NCBI GenBank assembly: GCA_016793095.1 | Contig: JAEUJQ010000068.1 | Span: 1 to 64,000 of the forward strand | Length of the DNA stretch: 64,000 nt | Origin: Myxococcaceae bacterium | GTDB lineage: Bacteria; Myxococcota; Myxococcia; Myxococcales; Myxococcaceae | Direction: 5' to 3' | Shown: positions 6,652 through 16,186 of the stretch, one piece after another | Layout: each line of letters starts with the position of its first letter | Numbering within the stretch: position 1 is the stretch's first letter | Program-made: the position numbers and the translations under genes | Notes under the pieces: generated by a model | What the model was told of the DNA's origin: nothing | What the model saw: the letters and a program-made list of their open reading frames with translations, nothing else | The model's database searches: none

Positions 6652-8288
6652 GCGAACCCCAGCCGCCGTCTCCGCCGCCGAACCCCTCGCCGCAGCCGCC
6701 CGCCCCGGGCGGAGGCGGGGGCAACCGCGGCGCCATCATCGCCATCATCGGCGTGGTGCTCGTGGTGGGCATCGTCGTGGCCGTCGTGGAGTCGCGCGGC
6801 AAGCAGCCCACCCCTCTGAAGGACGGCCCGATCCCCGGGCTGCCGCCGCCCGTGACGCAGCCCACCGGCGCCTTCGACACGCCGAACCGCCCGGAGCCCA
6901 CCTACGCAGCGCTCGAGGAGGCGCCCGCCCAGGACACGCCCGAGCTCTTCTGGCTCTCGGTGGCGAACCCCAGGCAGGTGCACCAGACGCTGCGCTCGAA
7001 CGCGTGGCTCGGCAAGGCGATGAAGGACCCCGTGGGGCAGGGCTTCGTGGCGGCCTGGGGCGGCTTCTTCGGCACCCGCGGCGAGGACATCGGCAAGGCC
7101 TTCTCGGGGGCGGTCGCCGATCTCGTGCTCGATCAGGTGCTCGGCACCCCGTACCGCATCGTCTGGTACGGCGGCGAAGGCGCGAAGGGCGCTCCGGCGG
7201 TGATCGTCCCGTCTCCGGGTGGCTCGGCGGTCACCGCGTTCGACACGCTCGTGCAGGTCGCGGCCTCGGGCGGCTTCGATCCGCCCTCGTGCGTGAAGTC
7301 GGCCGGGGCCGGCGCCGACGGCGGCGCCTCTGCGGAGTCGATCCACCGCATCGTGCTGGCCGACAAGATCGTCTTCGCCGCGAAGCTGGCGGATCGCATC
7401 GTGCTCGCGCCGCGTCCCCAGGCCGCGATGCTGGCCATGTGCCACGAGCTGTCGAAGGGAGAGCCGAAGGCGGGCGTCGCGGTGTCGCTGGGCTTCTCGC
7501 TCGGCGCCTCGGGGCGCGGCACCCAGAGCCTCGGCGCAGTGCTGGGCGTGGGCGACGTGGCCGAGCTGGACTTCGGCGTCGAGAGCGACGGCTTCGTGCC
7601 GAAGGGACTGGGCGCGACCCTCGACGGCCCGGGGCGGTTGGCAGCGGTCGAGCCCTCGCAGGACCTGCTCAAGGCGATCCCCGAGCGGAGCGGCGTGGTG
7701 CTCTTCCTCGCCGTGAAGCTCCCGAAGGAGCTGACCGCGACGGCCCTGCGCGACACGCTCGGCGCCGACGGAGAGGACTTCAAGAAGACCCGCAAGGAAT
7801 GGCCGGCCGGCGACCCGCGCCAGGTGGCGGTGGTGTGGAACCCGCGGGGCAATCGCAACACCGAGGTCGCGGTGCTCTGGGCCAACGTCGCGGACGAGCA
7901 GGCGCTCGCCGGGGCGATGACGAAGGGCAACGGGGCGCTCCAGGCGGGCAAGGCGTGCAGCGTGCTGGCCTACGCGTCGACGAAGGAGCTGATGGCCGAT
8001 CTGCAGGCCTCGTGCAGCGGCAAGAAGCCCTCGCTGATGCAGGCGGCGCAGCCGGTGGTGAAGGGCCTGACGCAGAACGCGTCGCTCGCGCTCACCGTCA
8101 ACCTGGGCCGCGTGCTCTCGCAGCTCACCATCGACGGCTGGCTGTCGGAGCACCCGACGCCGAACGCCACCACCGGGCCGCAGGAGATCGAGGCCGCCCG
8201 CAAGCTGCTCGAGGAGCTGCCCACGGTGGGCTTCCGCGCGACAGTGGGCGCCGACGGGAAGGTCGTCTCTGGAGGGTTCCGGTCATGA
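6648..8288 (+). CDS. yfaA: DUF2138 (YfaA-like) membrane-anchored periplasmic protein
   Basis: A 546-residue protein with a Pro-rich N-terminus (residues 1-22), one transmembrane segment (about 26-46, AIIAIIGVVLVVGIVVAVV) and a large extracytoplasmic part, so a type II anchored protein. The extracytoplasmic domain (PELFWLSVANPRQVHQTLRS onwards) corresponds to the DUF2138 family of E. coli YfaA. In P. aeruginosa the corresponding operon products form an inner-membrane complex with the macroglobulin MagD, so this protein is a plausible membrane scaffold. The ATG at 6648 overlaps the yfaT-like stop by 4 bp; the frame is open further upstream but inside yfaT. Confidence 0.8.
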   Translation: MSEPQPPSPPPNPSPQPPAPGGGGGNRGAIIAIIGVVLVVGIVVAVVESRGKQPTPLKDGPIPGLPPPVTQPTGAFDTPNRPEPTYAALEEAPAQDTPELFWLSVANPRQVHQTLRSNAWLGKAMKDPVGQGFVAAWGGFFGTRGEDIGKAFSGAVADLVLDQVLGTPYRIVWYGGEGAKGAPAVIVPSPGGSAVTAFDTLVQVAASGGFDPPSCVKSAGAGADGGASAESIHRIVLADKIVFAAKLADRIVLAPRPQAAMLAMCHELSKGEPKAGVAVSLGFSLGASGRGTQSLGAVLGVGDVAELDFGVESDGFVPKGLGATLDGPGRLAAVEPSQDLLKAIPERSGVVLFLAVKLPKELTATALRDTLGADGEDFKKTRKEWPAGDPRQVAVVWNPRGNRNTEVAVLWANVADEQALAGAMTKGNGALQAGKACSVLAYASTKELMADLQASCSGKKPSLMQAAQPVVKGLTQNASLALTVNLGRVLSQLTIDGWLSEHPTPNATTGPQEIEAARKLLEELPTVGFRATVGADGKVVSGGFRS

Positions 8289-11200
8289 AGACGCTGCGTC
8301 TGTTGATCGTGCTGCTGGTCGCCGCGCCCGCGTTCGCGAAGCCCATCTACGTGACGGTGCCGCGCAGCTTCGGCCCCAACGAGTCGCCCCGGCTCGAGGT
8401 GTCCTTCGCTGAGAAGGAGCCCGTCGAGCTGCGGGTGCTCAAGCCGAAGAACCTCGACGCGTTCTTGAAGGGGCAGCAGGCGCTGCGCCGCGCGTACGAT
8501 CCTCCGCCGACGCTGGCGAACCCCGGCCGCGCCCTGTCCCGTGGCATCAACGCGGTGGGGAGCCCCGTCGATCTGCTGCGCTTCTCGCTAGGCGGCGCGT
8601 TCCGCAAGACGGTGCTGCCGGCCCTCGCCGACGCGCCGGCGCCGATGACGGCGGACCCGGTGCAGCTCGATCAGGGCCCCGAGCGGCTCATCGGGGTGCC
8701 CGCGAACATGGAGCTCGTGCGCAGCCAGTGGCTCAACCTCGATCTCGGCGGCAACGATCGCGACTTCAACGTGCCCGGCTTCGAGCAGTGGAACTCGAGC
8801 TCGGGCTTCCAGGATCGCAGCGTGCTGCTCGATCCCCTCCCGGCCGGCGTCTACGTCGTGCAGATGGTGCAGGGCGCCATCGAGGGCCAGGTGGTGCTGG
8901 TCGTCACCGAGCTCACCGCCGTCGTGAAGCAGACCGACGCCGAGGTGCTGGTCCGCGTCGCCGGCCGCGATCAGCAGGCGAAGACGGGCGTCGCGGTGAA
9001 GGTGCTCGCCGGCAAGCAGGTCATCGAGGGCAAGACGAACGAGCACGGCGAGGTGCGCCTGTCGACCACGGAGCCGCGCCTGATCGTCACCGCGACGAAC
9101 GGCGCCGACACCGCGCTCATCGACACCGACTTCTTCTCGACGCTCGCGGTGGTGCCCGACGTCTTCCTCTACTCCGATCGCCCCATCTACAAGCCGGGCG
9201 ACACCGTGCGCTTCCGCGGCGTGCTGCGGCAGCCCGAGAGCGCGCTCGCGCGCCTCTTCAAGCCGAAGAAGCCCGAGGTCGAGGTCCAGTTGCTCTCGGA
9301 CGGCCCGGTGGTGAAGGGCAAGGCGAAGGTGGACGAGTTCGGCGCGTTCTCGGGGCAGCTGACGGTGCCCACCGGCCTGCCCACCGGCGTGCTGCGGCTC
9401 ACCGCGAAGGTGGACGGGCCCGATCACCAGTCCGAGGCGCGCGTGCAGGAGTACGTGAAGCCCACCTTCTTCATCGAGGTGCAGACGGACGAAGAGACCG
9501 TCACCCCGGGCGGCGCCATCAAGGCGAAGCTGCGCGCGCGGCGGTACGCGGGCGGCGCGCCGAAGGGCACGAAGTACCTCGTCTACCTGTACCGCACGCA
9601 GGTCGACTCGCCGGCCTGGGTCGACGACTCGGGCCTCGGCGGAAAGGGGTCGGCCGTCACCTACGGCACGCCGTCCACCACCGAGGGCACGCTCTCGGTG
9701 CCGCAGAAGCTCTATGCCTCGGCCGAGGGCTACGGCGACGTCTGGGAGTCGGCCGCCACCTTCGATGATCAGGGCGAGGCGCAGATCTCGGTGCCGGTGC
9801 CCGCGCTGCAGGCCGGCGACGAGCGCAAGCCCTGGCGCTACTCGGTGTCGGTGCGCGCGCGCGACGATCAGGGCACCTTCGCGAACGCCGCGAAGAGCTT
9901 GTTCCTCGCCGAGAGCGATCTGCTCGGGTCGGTGCTCGCCCGCCAGCGCGTCACCCGACCCGGCGACATCGCGCGCTTCTCGGTGCGCGCCACCACGCTG
10001 TCAGGCAAGCCCTACGGCGTGACGAAGGGCGAGGTGCAGTTCGTGCTGCTCGGCGCCGACGGCACCACCACCAACCTCACGAAGCAGGAGTTCTCGACCC
10101 AGGACGACGGCGTCGCGCGGCTCGAGGTGAAGGGCGACAAGCCGGGCGTCGTCGAGGCGCAGGTGACGCTGAAGGACAAGAAGGGCCTCTCGTGGACCGG
10201 CACCACCACCACCCTCGTGCTGGGCAGCGGCGGCGAGGCGGTGATGCAGGTGCCCACGCTGACGCTCGAGGCGCTCGGCGGCGTCATGGAGCCCGGCGAC
10301 ACCGCCGAGGTCGTCGGCCTGTTGCCCAACGGCTGGGGCGTGAAGGAGGCCAACGAGGGCAGCGTGTGGGTGACCCTCACCGGCGCCGGCATCTTCAAGA
10401 CCGAGCGCGTGCCGGTGAAGGGCCAGACGGTCGTCTACAAGTTCCCCATCGAGAAGCGCTTCGGCGGCGCCGTCTACGCCGCGCTCGCGTACCCCTCGGC
10501 GGCCGGCCGCTGGGAGGAGCGCATCGCCGGCTTCCGCATCGTGCCGAAGGAGCGCACGCTGTCGGTGCAGGTCAACGCAGAACGGCCCGAAGCGGCGCCG
10601 CTCACCGTCCAGACGCTCACGTTGCGCGTCACCGATCACCTCGGCCGGCCCGTGCAGGCGCAGGTCTCGGTGGGCGTCGTGGACAAGGCCGTCTACGCGC
10701 TGCAGAGCGAGTTCCGCCCCGGCATCGTCGAGTTCTTCTACCCGGTGGGCCGCGACAACGTGTCCACCTTCTCGTCGAGCGAGTTCCAGGGCTACGGCTA
10801 CGGCGAGCGCATCGCCCAGCTCCTCGCGAAGCTGCCGAAGCGCCAGTTCGCCGCGGTGAAGCCTCCCACGAAGCCCCAGAAGGAAGACGACACGGTCTAC
10901 TGGAACCCGGCGATCACCACCGACCGCGACGGGCGCGCGACGGTGACGTTCAAGCTGAACTCCATGCAGACGCTGTGGACGGTGACGGCGGTGGCGGTGG
11001 ATGCGTCGGGCCGCTTCGGCGAGGCGACGAGCGAGTTCGCGACCCGCGGCGCGCTCGTGGTGGCGGCGAACCTGCCCCAGTTCCTGCGGCAGGGTGACGT
11101 GGCGACGGGCTCCATCCGCGTGACGCCCGGGCAGAACGGGCCGGGGCAGGGCACGGTGACGCTCGACTACGCGGGCCAGGGCGCGGTGACGCTCGCCGCG

Positions 11201-12931
11201 AAGACCGAGACGCTGACGCTCGCGAAGGGCGGCGAGGCGATCGTCCCCCTCGAGCTCAAGGCCGACAAGTCGGGCGAGCTGAGCCTCGGCCTGCGCGCGA
11301 AGGGCCTCGGCGACCCGATCAGCGACGTGAAGCGCGTGGCGGTGCTGCCGGCCGCCATCGAGGAGGACATCGCGGTGTCGTCGGTGAACGGCGGTCAGCT
11401 CTCGCTGCCGGTGCCCGCAGGCGCCCAGGTGCTCACCAGCCGCCTCACGCTCGCGCCGTCGATGGTGGACGTGGCCCTGTCGAACGCGCGCGACATGCTC
11501 ACGTACCCGCACGGCTGCGTCGAGCAGCTCGTCTCCACCACCGTGCCGAACGTCGCGCTCTACCGCACGCTCGAGAGGCTCAAGGGCCTCGACGCGCTCG
11601 ACAAGGACAGCCTCACGCTCCTGTCCGAGGCGAAGAGCCGCTCGGTGCAGGGCACCGGCCGCATCCTCGACATGGCGGTGAAGGGCGGCGGCTTCACCTG
11701 GTTCTCTGGCTACAGCGAGCCGTCCCTCGAGATGACGCTGATCGCCCTCGACGGGCTCGCCTACGCCGCCGAGGCGGGGCTGGTCGACAAGAACGACGCG
11801 CGGCTCACCGAGAGCGCTGCCTGGCTCGACGGGCGCACCGATCTGCCGCCGGGCCTCGAGGCGACGCGCACGTACGTGCTGGCGCGGCTGCAGGGCAACC
11901 GGCAGGCCGCGAAGGTGCGACAGCTCGTGCAGGACGCGAAGCCCGACGATCTCTACTCGCTCGCCCTCGCGGTGCTGTCGGCCGAGCACGCCGGCGTGGC
12001 GAACGAGCCCGAGGTGAAGGATCGCATCGCCGCGCTCGCCGATGAGTCACGCAAGGGCGTCATCTCGAACGCCGTCTTCAAGCCCACCGAGACGTTCTTC
12101 CGCTACCCGCTGCGCAACGTCGGCTTCACGGCGATCCTCGCGCACGCGGCCAGCCTGAAGGACACCGACGTCGATCGCACCCGCGCGCGCGTGCTGCAGC
12201 TGCTCGCCGACCCGGGCCTGTCCACGTTCGAGCGCTCCACCGCGCTGCTGCACAGCCAGTGGCTGATCGAGCGCGACATCAAGGCGATGAAGAAGCTGTC
12301 GCCCCCGTCGGTCGAGGGCGCGCAGGTCGAGCTCGTGCCGGCGGGCCTGGGGCTCGTGGCCACCGTCGATCCCACCGCGGCGCAGCTCAAGGTCGGCGCG
12401 TTCGACGGCGTCGCCACCTGGAAGGCGCGCGTGCGCATTCCGCTCGAGAGCGTGCAGGCGAAGGGCGAGGGCATGTCGATCGCCCGCGGCTACTTCGTGC
12501 TGCGCGGCGATCAGAAGGTGGCGCTCACAGACGGCGAGAGCGTGAAGCAGGGCGAAGACGTGTACGTCGAGCTCACCCTCGACGCGCGCAACGAGGACCG
12601 GTGGCGCTCGATCCGCTCGGCCTACTACGTGATGGAAGACGCGATCCCCGCGGGGTTCACCGTGCTGCAGGAGGACAAGCAGTACCGCGGCGCGCCCCTC
12701 AACCTGCCGCTCACCCACGAGGCGCTCAAGAAGCGCGCGTACACGCCTGAGCGCATCACCTGGTACTTCGAGGAGAAGGCCTGGTGGTCGGCGAGCCCGC
12801 GCGTCGTCGGCTACGTGCTGCGCGCGCAGTTCCCCGGCACCTTCACCGCGCCCCCGGCCACGCTCGAGGACATGTACGCGAGCCAGGTCGCCGCCCGCAC
12901 GACCAGCGCGAAGCTGTCGATCGCGAAGTGA
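8285..12931 (+). CDS. yfaS: Bacterial alpha-2-macroglobulin (YfaS-like) with thioester motif
   Basis: A 1548-residue periplasmic protein that is expected to trap proteases by a bait-and-cage mechanism. A cleavable signal peptide (MKTLRLLIVLLVAAPAFA) has no lipobox, so it should be soluble in the periplasm. Macroglobulin-type beta domains fill the first part, including an MG-domain hallmark around residues 295-320 (FLYSDRPIYKPGDTVRFRG). The helical thioester domain contains HGCVEQ, with Cys1078 and Gln1081 able to form the internal thioester. The C-terminus resembles the receptor-binding-like MG domain. The start ATG overlaps the previous stop by 4 bp. As I recall, many YfaS-type proteins lack the thioester, so its presence is notable. 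Confidence 0.9.
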   Translation: MKTLRLLIVLLVAAPAFAKPIYVTVPRSFGPNESPRLEVSFAEKEPVELRVLKPKNLDAFLKGQQALRRAYDPPPTLANPGRALSRGINAVGSPVDLLRFSLGGAFRKTVLPALADAPAPMTADPVQLDQGPERLIGVPANMELVRSQWLNLDLGGNDRDFNVPGFEQWNSSSGFQDRSVLLDPLPAGVYVVQMVQGAIEGQVVLVVTELTAVVKQTDAEVLVRVAGRDQQAKTGVAVKVLAGKQVIEGKTNEHGEVRLSTTEPRLIVTATNGADTALIDTDFFSTLAVVPDVFLYSDRPIYKPGDTVRFRGVLRQPESALARLFKPKKPEVEVQLLSDGPVVKGKAKVDEFGAFSGQLTVPTGLPTGVLRLTAKVDGPDHQSEARVQEYVKPTFFIEVQTDEETVTPGGAIKAKLRARRYAGGAPKGTKYLVYLYRTQVDSPAWVDDSGLGGKGSAVTYGTPSTTEGTLSVPQKLYASAEGYGDVWESAATFDDQGEAQISVPVPALQAGDERKPWRYSVSVRARDDQGTFANAAKSLFLAESDLLGSVLARQRVTRPGDIARFSVRATTLSGKPYGVTKGEVQFVLLGADGTTTNLTKQEFSTQDDGVARLEVKGDKPGVVEAQVTLKDKKGLSWTGTTTTLVLGSGGEAVMQVPTLTLEALGGVMEPGDTAEVVGLLPNGWGVKEANEGSVWVTLTGAGIFKTERVPVKGQTVVYKFPIEKRFGGAVYAALAYPSAAGRWEERIAGFRIVPKERTLSVQVNAERPEAAPLTVQTLTLRVTDHLGRPVQAQVSVGVVDKAVYALQSEFRPGIVEFFYPVGRDNVSTFSSSEFQGYGYGERIAQLLAKLPKRQFAAVKPPTKPQKEDDTVYWNPAITTDRDGRATVTFKLNSMQTLWTVTAVAVDASGRFGEATSEFATRGALVVAANLPQFLRQGDVATGSIRVTPGQNGPGQGTVTLDYAGQGAVTLAAKTETLTLAKGGEAIVPLELKADKSGELSLGLRAKGLGDPISDVKRVAVLPAAIEEDIAVSSVNGGQLSLPVPAGAQVLTSRLTLAPSMVDVALSNARDMLTYPHGCVEQLVSTTVPNVALYRTLERLKGLDALDKDSLTLLSEAKSRSVQGTGRILDMAVKGGGFTWFSGYSEPSLEMTLIALDGLAYAAEAGLVDKNDARLTESAAWLDGRTDLPPGLEATRTYVLARLQGNRQAAKVRQLVQDAKPDDLYSLALAVLSAEHAGVANEPEVKDRIAALADESRKGVISNAVFKPTETFFRYPLRNVGFTAILAHAASLKDTDVDRTRARVLQLLADPGLSTFERSTALLHSQWLIERDIKAMKKLSPPSVEGAQVELVPAGLGLVATVDPTAAQLKVGAFDGVATWKARVRIPLESVQAKGEGMSIARGYFVLRGDQKVALTDGESVKQGEDVYVELTLDARNEDRWRSIRSAYYVMEDAIPAGFTVLQEDKQYRGAPLNLPLTHEALKKRAYTPERITWYFEEKAWWSASPRVVGYVLRAQFPGTFTAPPATLEDMYASQVAARTTSAKLSIAK

Positions 12932-12932
12932 C

Positions 12933-15137
12933 GTGACGGCGCTCGCGCTGCTGCTGCTCGCCGCGGTGCCACGCCTGTCGGTGGCGCCCGGTCTCGAGCC
13001 TGCCTTCGAGGTGCAGCGCGCCGCCGTCGCGAGCTGGGAGGCCCTCGACGGCCTCTTCCTGACGCACGCCTCGCGGCCGGCGCCGGCGCCGAAGGTGGCG
13101 ATCGTGATCGAGAAGAGCCGCCTCGAGCCGGGCCGGGCAGGGCAGAGCGAGCTGGGCCGGGTGTTTCTGCGGCAGCAGGCGCCGAACGCCTTCACGGCCA
13201 TCGAGAAGCAGTGGCTCGCGCACGAGCTCGCCCACCAGTTCCTGCTGCAGAGCTGCGCGCCCGCGACCGACGACGCGCTCTTCCACGAGGCGTTCGCGAT
13301 CACCACCGCCGGCGAGCTCGAGGCCTGGCGAGAGGGTGACTACCAGTCGATGTCCGACGCGGTGAAGGTGCTGAAGGGGGCCTCGTCGCTCGACACCCCG
13401 AAGGCCCGCCGCGCGCTCGCCCGCCTGCTCGTCGAGACCCTCGGGCCGAACGATCGGCTGCCGCGGGTCATCGCCCAGCGCCTGCCCGCCTGCGACGGCG
13501 CGACGAAGTGGACGAAGCTGAGCGTCGACGAGCTGACGGTGCTCGACAGCCCCGCGGGAGACACGGCCTTCGTGATCATGAGCCGGCACTCGGGCGAGGT
13601 GCTGGCGTCGGGCGGCGACGTGAGCCGCGCGCGCCCGTTCGGCTCGACGCTGAAGCCGTTCCTCTACGCGTCCTCGACGAGCCTGCCCGAGCTGCCGCCG
13701 CGCATCGGCGATCAGGAGTGGGCCTGCGGCGACGTGCTGCCGGCGAAGCTGCGCGGGGCCGAGGCGGTGCTGCTGTCGTGCAACGGCTGGTTCCTCGACT
13801 GGGCGGCCGCGCAGCCGGGCGTCGAGCGCTTCGGGGCGTGGGGCACCGTCTTCCTCGCGCTCGGCCTGGCGCGCCTGCCCGAGCACATGAGCGAGGCGAT
13901 CGGCCTGCGCTCGACGCTGTCCCTCTCTCCGCTCGCGATGGCCGCAGCGTACCGGCTGCTCGCGGAGGCGCGGCCCGACGTGATCGCGATGATGCGGCGC
14001 AACGGCAAAGAGGGAACGCTGGCGAAGCTGCCCGACTCCGAGCGGCTCGCGCAGCTGGGCACCAAGACCGGCACCGTGCGCGACGGCGCGTCCCGCCCGC
14101 TCGCAGGGTGGCTCGTCGGCGTGATGGACGACTTCGTGATCGTGCAGGTGATGCCGGGGCGCGCGCCGCGACAGTTCACCTCCGACTTCCTCGCCCTGGT
14201 GGACCGCGCGAAGGGCTTCAAGGCGCGAGACGCCGTCGAGGTGCAGGTCTTCTCGCTCTTGACGCCCGCGCAGCTCGACGTGCGGTGCGAGCGTGGCTTC
14301 GCGGTGACGCCGGCCGGCCCGGAGCCGCTGTCCGGCGACTGGAGCCGCCTCGCTGACGCGCTGCCGAAGGGCCGCCTCGTGTGCCTCACGACGCCGTTCG
14401 AGATCCGCATCCCGAAGACGACCGAGGGCCGGGCGTACGCCGGGACGTTCCGCCGCGATCCGCCCGCCCCCTACGTTCCTCCTCAGGGCATGACGGTGTC
14501 GGAGAAAGAGCGCCGCGCGCGGACCGGGAGCGAGGCGATCTTCCGCACCACGCGCCTGCTCTACGTCACCGGCGTGCTCGCGTCGGAGGACGCCACCATC
14601 GTCGGAGAGCCGCGCGCCGCCCTCGCGCGGGTCATCTCGCACAACGCTGGCACCCACGAGCGGCACGGCTCGAGGCCGGTCTGCGACACCACGCACTGCC
14701 AGGTCTTCCTCGGCACCACGCGCGCGGGCGAGTCCGACGCCGAGTCCCTGAGCCGGCCCATCGCGAAGAAGGGCTGGCTGCCGTTCTCGCGAGGCGGCGA
14801 CGAGCCGTGGACCCAGACCCGACCGCGCAAGGACGTCGAGAAGGCGCTCGGGCTCGGGCTGGCCTCGGTGTCCCGGCTCGAGGGGAAGGACGGGCTCCTG
14901 CGCATCGTGCGCACCGTCACCGAGGGCGCCGCGACGTACGAGGACGTCGAGCAGACGCTCTGTGAAGATCTGCGCGCGCCGCTCAAGCTGCCGTCGTGTC
15001 CCACCAGCGCGACGTGGACCGGGACGAGCGTCGAGTTCTCGGGTGTCGGCAAGGGCCATGGGCTCGGGCTCGACGTCGAGGCCGCCCGCAGGAGCGGCGA
15101 CGATCAGGACACCATCTTGAGGAAGGCCTACCCATGA
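12933..15137 (+). CDS. yfaQ: YfaQ-like (DUF2300) multidomain protein: gluzincin-like, PBP1C-like transpeptidase and SpoIID-like regions
   Basis: A 734-residue exported protein (signal-like TALALLLLAAVPRLSVA), longer than E. coli YfaQ (about 550). Three regions can be read. Residues about 60-130: HELAH (His97, Glu98, His101) followed by FHEAFA (Glu119), a gluzincin metalloprotease-like arrangement. Residues about 190-420: FGSTLKPFLY (Ser238-Lys241), SCN (282-284) and KTGT (378-381), the three motifs of a penicillin-binding transpeptidase, closest in wording to PBP1C. Residues about 530-734: CDTTHCQVF (584-592) and GKGHGLGLD near the end, as in SpoIID-type lytic transglycosylases. It starts with GTG two bases after the yfaS-like stop. 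Activities are inferred from motifs. Confidence 0.78.
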   Translation: MTALALLLLAAVPRLSVAPGLEPAFEVQRAAVASWEALDGLFLTHASRPAPAPKVAIVIEKSRLEPGRAGQSELGRVFLRQQAPNAFTAIEKQWLAHELAHQFLLQSCAPATDDALFHEAFAITTAGELEAWREGDYQSMSDAVKVLKGASSLDTPKARRALARLLVETLGPNDRLPRVIAQRLPACDGATKWTKLSVDELTVLDSPAGDTAFVIMSRHSGEVLASGGDVSRARPFGSTLKPFLYASSTSLPELPPRIGDQEWACGDVLPAKLRGAEAVLLSCNGWFLDWAAAQPGVERFGAWGTVFLALGLARLPEHMSEAIGLRSTLSLSPLAMAAAYRLLAEARPDVIAMMRRNGKEGTLAKLPDSERLAQLGTKTGTVRDGASRPLAGWLVGVMDDFVIVQVMPGRAPRQFTSDFLALVDRAKGFKARDAVEVQVFSLLTPAQLDVRCERGFAVTPAGPEPLSGDWSRLADALPKGRLVCLTTPFEIRIPKTTEGRAYAGTFRRDPPAPYVPPQGMTVSEKERRARTGSEAIFRTTRLLYVTGVLASEDATIVGEPRAALARVISHNAGTHERHGSRPVCDTTHCQVFLGTTRAGESDAESLSRPIAKKGWLPFSRGGDEPWTQTRPRKDVEKALGLGLASVSRLEGKDGLLRIVRTVTEGAATYEDVEQTLCEDLRAPLKLPSCPTSATWTGTSVEFSGVGKGHGLGLDVEAARRSGDDQDTILRKAYP

Positions 15138-15298
15138 GCCGGGTGAAGCGGTCGATCCGGGGAGGCCTTGTGCTGGTCGGCGCTCGGCCCCGCGCCACGC
15201 CAACGGCGCGGTCCCGGTCTGCCCCGCGGCCGAGGAGAAGGCCCGACGCGCGAGCTGGTGCACCGGGGTGTTCGGGTGGATCAGGCGCTCAGCACCTT

Positions 15299-16186
15299 GT
15301 GAACGCCACCTCGGCGCGCCACCGCGAACCGCCCTCGACGCGCACCTCGGGGGCTCCGGCGCGCGGAGAGAGGAGGAGAGCCACTGCGCTCGTGCTGGTG
15401 TTCGCGTCGCTCTTCGCCGGGGTGGCGAGCGCCGGGCCGTACGGGTGGGGTGTGGACGGCGGGGTGACGTTGGAGCAGCGCTTCCCTCCGCCCGAGGGCT
15501 TCACCCGGGTGAGCGCCGAGCAGGGCAGCTTCGGCGCGTGGCTGCGCGGGTTGCCGCTCGCGCCCGAGGGCACGCCGGTGTTGCTGCACTCCGGAGCCGA
15601 GAAGGCCCGGCAGGACGTGCACGCGGCGGTGATCGACCTCGACGTCGGCACGAAGGATCTGCAGCAGTGCGCCGATGCGGTGATGCGGCTGCGCGCGGAG
15701 TGGCTCTACGGCACGGGCAAGGCGAAGGCCGTGAGCTTCAACGACACCGGCAAGGGCGCGCCGATGCCGTTCTCCCGGTGGGCGAAGGGCGAGCGGCCGA
15801 AAGCGAAGGGCAACGCGCTGGTGTGGAGCGCGACGGCGAAGCCGGACGAGAGCCGCGCGAGCTTCCGGGCGTACCTCGACACGGTCTTCATGTGGGCGGG
15901 CACCAGCTCGCTCGAGAAGCAGCTGGTGAAGCGCCCGCTCGACGCCATCGCCCCCGGAGACGTCTTCATCAAGGGCGGCTTCCCGGGCCACGCGGTGATC
16001 GTGCTCGACGTGGCGAAGAGGGGCGACGAGGCGCGGCTGCTCCTGGGGCAGAGCTACATGCCCGCCCAGAACCTGCACGTGCTCAAGCAGGCCGACGGCG
16101 ACCCCTGGTTTTCCGCGCCGACGGCCGATGCGAAGTACGAGACACCGGAGTGGACGTTTCCTCCCGGCAGCCTGCGCACCTGGTAA
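15299..16186 (+). CDS. DUF4846 family exported protein
   Basis: Hallmarks of DUF4846 are present: QCADAVMRLRAEWLYG, FSRWAKGERP, YLDTVFMWAGTSSLEKQL, GDVFIKGGFPGHAVIVLD and LLLGQSYMPAQNLHVLK. The family is exported and of unknown function. The GTG at 15299 gives 295 residues and keeps an RRR-containing n-region before the hydrophobic core LVLVFASLFAGVASA; the GTG at 15392 has a better Shine-Dalgarno (GGAGAG, 11 nt) but would leave a signal peptide without positive charge. The 161-bp gap from yfaQ makes operon membership likely but not certain. Its 3' end is partly duplicated just downstream. Confidence 0.72.
   Translation: MNATSARHREPPSTRTSGAPARGERRRATALVLVFASLFAGVASAGPYGWGVDGGVTLEQRFPPPEGFTRVSAEQGSFGAWLRGLPLAPEGTPVLLHSGAEKARQDVHAAVIDLDVGTKDLQQCADAVMRLRAEWLYGTGKAKAVSFNDTGKGAPMPFSRWAKGERPKAKGNALVWSATAKPDESRASFRAYLDTVFMWAGTSSLEKQLVKRPLDAIAPGDVFIKGGFPGHAVIVLDVAKRGDEARLLLGQSYMPAQNLHVLKQADGDPWFSAPTADAKYETPEWTFPPGSLRTW

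Noticed and set aside
12843-15263. 806-codon open frame on the minus strand
   Set aside because: Antisense shadow of the yfaQ-like gene with no recognisable domain.
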